From assembly GCA_024231375.1 (NCBI GenBank), contig JAAEQP010000957.1, forward strand, positions 1-7,758: a DNA stretch of 7,758 bases, written 5' to 3'. The notes below the pieces were generated by a model. It saw only the letters and a list, made by a program, of their open reading frames with translations. It was not told the origin of the DNA and ran no database searches. Within the stretch, counting starts at the first letter, position 1, and every line of letters begins with the position of its first letter. The position numbers and the translations under genes are program-made. The DNA is from a bacterium. GTDB taxonomy: Bacteria > Hydrogenedentota > Hydrogenedentia > Hydrogenedentiales > SLHB01. Shown piece by piece: positions 5,667 to 7,758 of the stretch.

Positions 5667-5686
5667 CAACCTGGGGCGAGGTTGTC

Positions 5687-6340
5687 ATGACGGACGTCGA
5701 ATCACTTCTACATCAGGCGCTATCCGAGCAACAGGCAGAGCCCAAGAACGCGCGCGACCGGAGCCGCGTCGAGACCAGAAAACGTCTCATGCAAGCTTGG
5801 CGCGACCTCGTGACGGACAGGCCCCCGGGCAGCATCTCGGTCCGCGAAATCGCCGCCAAAGCCCAAGTCTCCACTGGCGCCTTCTACTGCCATTTCAAAG
5901 ACAAAGACGCCCTCAACGGCGAGGTGGCCGTCGAGTGCCTGGCCCGGCTCGTGAGCGAACTGGACCTGATGGCCTTGGAACACGTAGAGCCTGACACCGA
6001 GGCGCGATACCGGGCCGTTTTCAACCTCCTGATGGACTTCGCCGAGCGACATCCAAGCGAAGCAACGTTCATGTTGCGGCTCGCCCCTTCGGAGACGGAC
6101 GAGGGCCGCGAGTTCCTTTCCATGTGGGACGCGTTCTGGGAACAGCGGGTCGAGGAGTTCGCCGAGCACGTGCTGGCCGGACTCAACGTAGATCCCGATC
6201 TGAATAGGGCCGTCTTGGCGCAAGCCTTGTATGGCATGGGAGAGAAGCTGCTCAAGTGGTGGCTTGCGAATCGCGGCCGCGTAGACCGAAACACGGTCGT
6301 GGACACGCTCGCACGGTTCGTGGCGAAGGGGCTGGCCTGA
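5687..6340 (+). CDS. TetR/AcrR-family transcriptional regulator
   Basis: A 217-residue DNA-binding protein of usual TetR length, acting as a ligand-responsive homodimer. Seen: a polar N-terminal arm (1-26), then the TetR_N domain: helix 1 [16 protein letters not shown] (27-42), the helix-turn-helix at about 51-70 with [20 protein letters not shown], and the following KDKDAL (71-76). The C-terminal helical ligand-binding domain (about 84-217) has no signature that would reveal the effector. GAGG (5678-5681) gives a modest ribosome binding site 5 nt before ATG. It is monocistronic behind a strong promoter with an overlapping palindrome, so it probably represses itself. No efflux pump or enzyme gene adjoins it, so its wider target is unknown. 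Family assignment is secure; specificity is not. Confidence 0.95.
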   Translation: MTDVESLLHQALSEQQAEPKNARDRSRVETRKRLMQAWRDLVTDRPPGSISVREIAAKAQVSTGAFYCHFKDKDALNGEVAVECLARLVSELDLMALEHVEPDTEARYRAVFNLLMDFAERHPSEATFMLRLAPSETDEGREFLSMWDAFWEQRVEEFAEHVLAGLNVDPDLNRAVLAQALYGMGEKLLKWWLANRGRVDRNTVVDTLARFVAKGLA

Positions 6341-6605
6341 ACCGGTTCTCCGGATGAAGGGTCATTCGACACGGATCACGCGGAAGGGAGGTGATAGGGA
6401 GGAGACGAGGCTCGTTGGCATCCGCTTCCTGACGGATGCCGGGTGGACACCACGTGCCCTCCGAAACGGACCGGGTAGTGGGGCTCGCCATCCCGATCGG
6501 GAACGCAACAACAACGGGGAATGCCGAGTGCCGGGACCTCGGCGAACTGGACAGCGTGAGGCAACGCCCGGTGAGGTGTACGGACTCACGCGAAAGGAAC
6601 ACACG
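6341..6605 (+). other. Structured leader region before the pseudopilin gene
   Basis: These 265 nt hold no convincing gene. They contain several self-complementary elements: GGCATCCG (6417-6424) with CGGATGCC (6433-6440), a perfect 8-bp stem; the 12-bp palindrome TCCCGATCGGGA (6491-6502); GCCGAG (6523-6528) with CTCGGC (6538-6543); and GTGAG (6571-6575) with CTCAC (6585-6589), ending 3 nt before the ribosome binding site. The first stem could end the tetR transcript, though it lacks a T tract. The rest could be a regulatory 5' leader. The open frame from 6354 into the pilin is an artefact of missing stops. I could not identify a promoter. Confidence 0.5.
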
Positions 6606-7496
6606 ATGAGAAGAGGTTTTACGCTGATAGAACTCTTGGTCGTTATTGCCATCATCGGAATCCTGGCCGCCATCCTGCTGCCCGCTTTGGCCCGCGCGCG
6701 CGAGGCAGCCCGGCGCGCCAGTTGCCAGAACAATCTCAAACAATGGGGCCTGGTCTTCAAGATGTACGCCAATGAATCCAAAGGCGAGAAGTGGCCGTCC
6801 ATCGCAAAGTACGTCTGCTGGAGCCCCACTGCGGCCGCTGAGAAGGTCGCCTACACGGAGGCCACTCCTGACCTGACCAGCCTGTACCCCGAGTACCACA
6901 CCGACTACAACATCCAGTTCTGCCCGTCGGACCCCGTCAACCTCCTGGGCGGCGACTTGGACAACAATGCACTCTGCTACATGCAGAGTTCGGAAAACGG
7001 TTTCTCCTACAACTACATGGCGTGGACCATGCCCGGTGACAACATCGTGGCCGCCGGCGTCGATCCCAACGATACAACCGTCGGCTTCGACCCCGTGCTG
7101 GGCACCGGCTACAATCCCGACTACATCACCATGATGGCCAATGTGTGGACGGATTGCATCGCGTGGGAGGCCGGGTCGAACGACGGTAGCTTCTTCGACA
7201 AAGATCTCAGTTCCGGCGCCTTGACCATGTATCGTTTGCGTGAAGGCATCGAACGCTTCTTCATCAGCGACATCAACAACCCCGCGGCGACGACAATGGC
7301 CCAGAGCGAATTGTACGTCATGTGGGATCAGTTCACGGCATCCATGGAAGGTGCCGGCGGCTCGGGCGGCGTCAACTTCAACCACGTCCCCGGCGGCTGC
7401 AACGTGCTCTTCATGGATGGGCACGTGAAGTTCATCCGCTATCCGGGCGACTGGCCCGTGACGGTCGCCATTGCCTTGCAAGTGGTTCCCCAGTAG
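6606..7496 (+). CDS. Type IV/type II pseudopilin, DUF1559-like prepilin
   Basis: A 296-residue prepilin. [18 protein letters not shown] is a class III signal: prepilin peptidase should cut after Gly4 and methylate Phe5, and Glu9 is the conserved Glu5 of the mature chain. The hydrophobic helix spans about 5-28. [20 protein letters not shown] (29-48) is the usual start of DUF1559-type large pseudopilins. The globular part is rich in Tyr, Asn and Asp. It ends with the processing-associated H-x9-DG type motif, here His260 with Asp271-Gly272, so ten rather than nine residues separate them. Such proteins occur in many copies in Planctomycetota, Lentisphaerota and Hydrogenedentota and probably form surface or type II-like pseudopili; this one's role is unknown. 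The start at 6606 has AAAGGA (6593-6598) at good spacing and removes an 84-residue arginine-rich extension that no pilin has. No assembly genes are nearby. Confidence 0.95.
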   Translation: MRRGFTLIELLVVIAIIGILAAILLPALARAREAARRASCQNNLKQWGLVFKMYANESKGEKWPSIAKYVCWSPTAAAEKVAYTEATPDLTSLYPEYHTDYNIQFCPSDPVNLLGGDLDNNALCYMQSSENGFSYNYMAWTMPGDNIVAAGVDPNDTTVGFDPVLGTGYNPDYITMMANVWTDCIAWEAGSNDGSFFDKDLSSGALTMYRLREGIERFFISDINNPAATTMAQSELYVMWDQFTASMEGAGGSGGVNFNHVPGGCNVLFMDGHVKFIRYPGDWPVTVAIALQVVPQ

Positions 7497-7526
7497 GTAG
7501 AGATACTGGCCGAATAGAGCCAATGC

Positions 7527-7558
7527 AGCGGGGACTTGCCGCGAGGTGGGTCCCCGCT
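7527..7558 (+). terminator. Terminator-like stem after the pseudopilin gene
   Basis: AGCGGGGAC (7527-7535) pairs perfectly with GTCCCCGCT (7550-7558) around a 14-nt loop, 30 nt after the stop codon. No T tract follows, so it may act as a 3' stabiliser or a non-canonical terminator between two convergent genes. A 10-bp palindrome, GTGCGCGCAC, follows at 7576-7585. Confidence 0.6.
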
Positions 7559-7598
7559 CACTGTGTCTGGTGAACGTGCGCGCACCGCCTCATGCACC

Positions 7599-7758
7599 CT
7601 AGGTCAGGGAGACTGTCTTCCGGCCCATGGCCCCATCCCGCCGCTCAAGGCACGTGATGCTCGTCACATCATGCTTCAGAAGGTACGCGCGCCCTTCCTC
7701 GACGCCCGCGCCCACGTCCGCCGCACAGTGGCTGTCGTCCCCGAAGCAGAACGGGATG
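7599..7758 (-). CDS. PHP-domain phosphoesterase, C-terminal fragment (histidinol-phosphatase-like)
   Basis: Only the last 52 codons are in the window; the gene continues past the right edge. The minus strand from 7757 reads IPFCFGDDSHCAADVGAGVE and continues to a TAG at 7599-7601. GDDSH (about 7728-7742) corresponds to the conserved G-S-D-[AS]-H motif near the end of PHP metallophosphoesterases, where Asp and His bind metal. The following DVG-x-G, a helix (EEGRAYLLKH) and a strand (VTSITCLERRDG) match the end of the HisK-type histidinol-phosphatase fold. The likely reaction is phosphoester hydrolysis; histidinol phosphate as substrate is only a guess without the rest. It converges on the pseudopilin gene with about 100 nt between stops. 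Confidence 0.82.
   Translation of the reverse strand, partial: IPFCFGDDSHCAADVGAGVEEGRAYLLKHDVTSITCLERRDGAMGRKTVSLT

Noticed and set aside
6481..6600. c-di-GMP (GEMM) riboswitch before the pseudopilin.
   Set aside because: The conserved GEMM-I segments were not found; only generic hairpins are present.
6354..6605. 84-residue N-terminal extension of the pseudopilin.
   Set aside because: It is Arg/Gly-rich, unlike any prepilin leader, and the ATG at 6606 has a good ribosome binding site and canonical class III signal.
6252..7523. Long open frame antisense to the pseudopilin (about 423 codons).
   Set aside because: Its composition mirrors the pilin codons, it has no recognisable domain, and it overlaps a clear gene along its whole length.
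1..7758. CRISPR array, tRNA, rRNA, insertion sequence or prophage.
   Set aside because: No regularly spaced repeats, tRNA-like folds, rRNA sequence, transposase or integrase motifs were seen.

Overview
This is a GC-rich bacterial window. Its gene mix is typical of environmental Hydrogenedentota, Planctomycetota or Lentisphaerota genomes: a membrane Ser/Thr kinase fused to a WD40/TolB-like propeller, a formylglycine-type sulfatase, and a large DUF1559-like pseudopilin beginning [14 protein letters not shown] favour Hydrogenedentota or a PVC relative, but no rRNA or other decisive marker is present. I see no phage, IS or CRISPR sequence.

Layout. Positions 1-369 are non-coding, with a duplicated repeat near the left edge and possible regulatory sequence before the first gene. 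Positions 370-3003 hold a probable two-gene operon on the plus strand: the kinase-propeller protein, then an 83-residue double-spanning membrane protein 12 nt later. A palindromic intergenic repeat and a small hairpin (3012-3085) separate this operon from a convergent minus-strand sulfatase (3148-4590, start corrected from 4662), a probable Tat-exported lipoprotein. A 299-bp divergent control region (4591-4889) follows. It carries an extended -10 element for the sulfatase, a 12-bp inverted repeat, and a near-perfect sigma-54 (-24/-12) promoter reading into an Hsp20 small heat-shock gene (4890-5342). Positions 5343-5686 hold a long Hsp20 3' region, a strong intrinsic terminator, and a textbook sigma-70 promoter whose start region is covered by an 18-bp palindrome. 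These last two drive a TetR-family regulator (5687-6340) that probably represses itself. A 265-nt hairpin-rich leader precedes a pseudopilin gene (6606-7496), which ends before a terminator-like stem. The right edge contains the C-terminal 52 codons of a PHP-domain phosphoesterase on the minus strand.

How the genes fit together. They look like independent units rather than one pathway: envelope or signalling (kinase and partner), polysaccharide desulfation (sulfatase), proteostasis (Hsp20), transcriptional control (TetR) and surface or secretion appendages (pseudopilin). I find no clear new multi-gene system. The most unusual signals are regulatory: the sigma-54 promoter with an upstream inverted repeat in front of hsp20, and the structured pseudopilin leader. 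The kinase-propeller plus small membrane protein pair is the most interesting protein-level observation.
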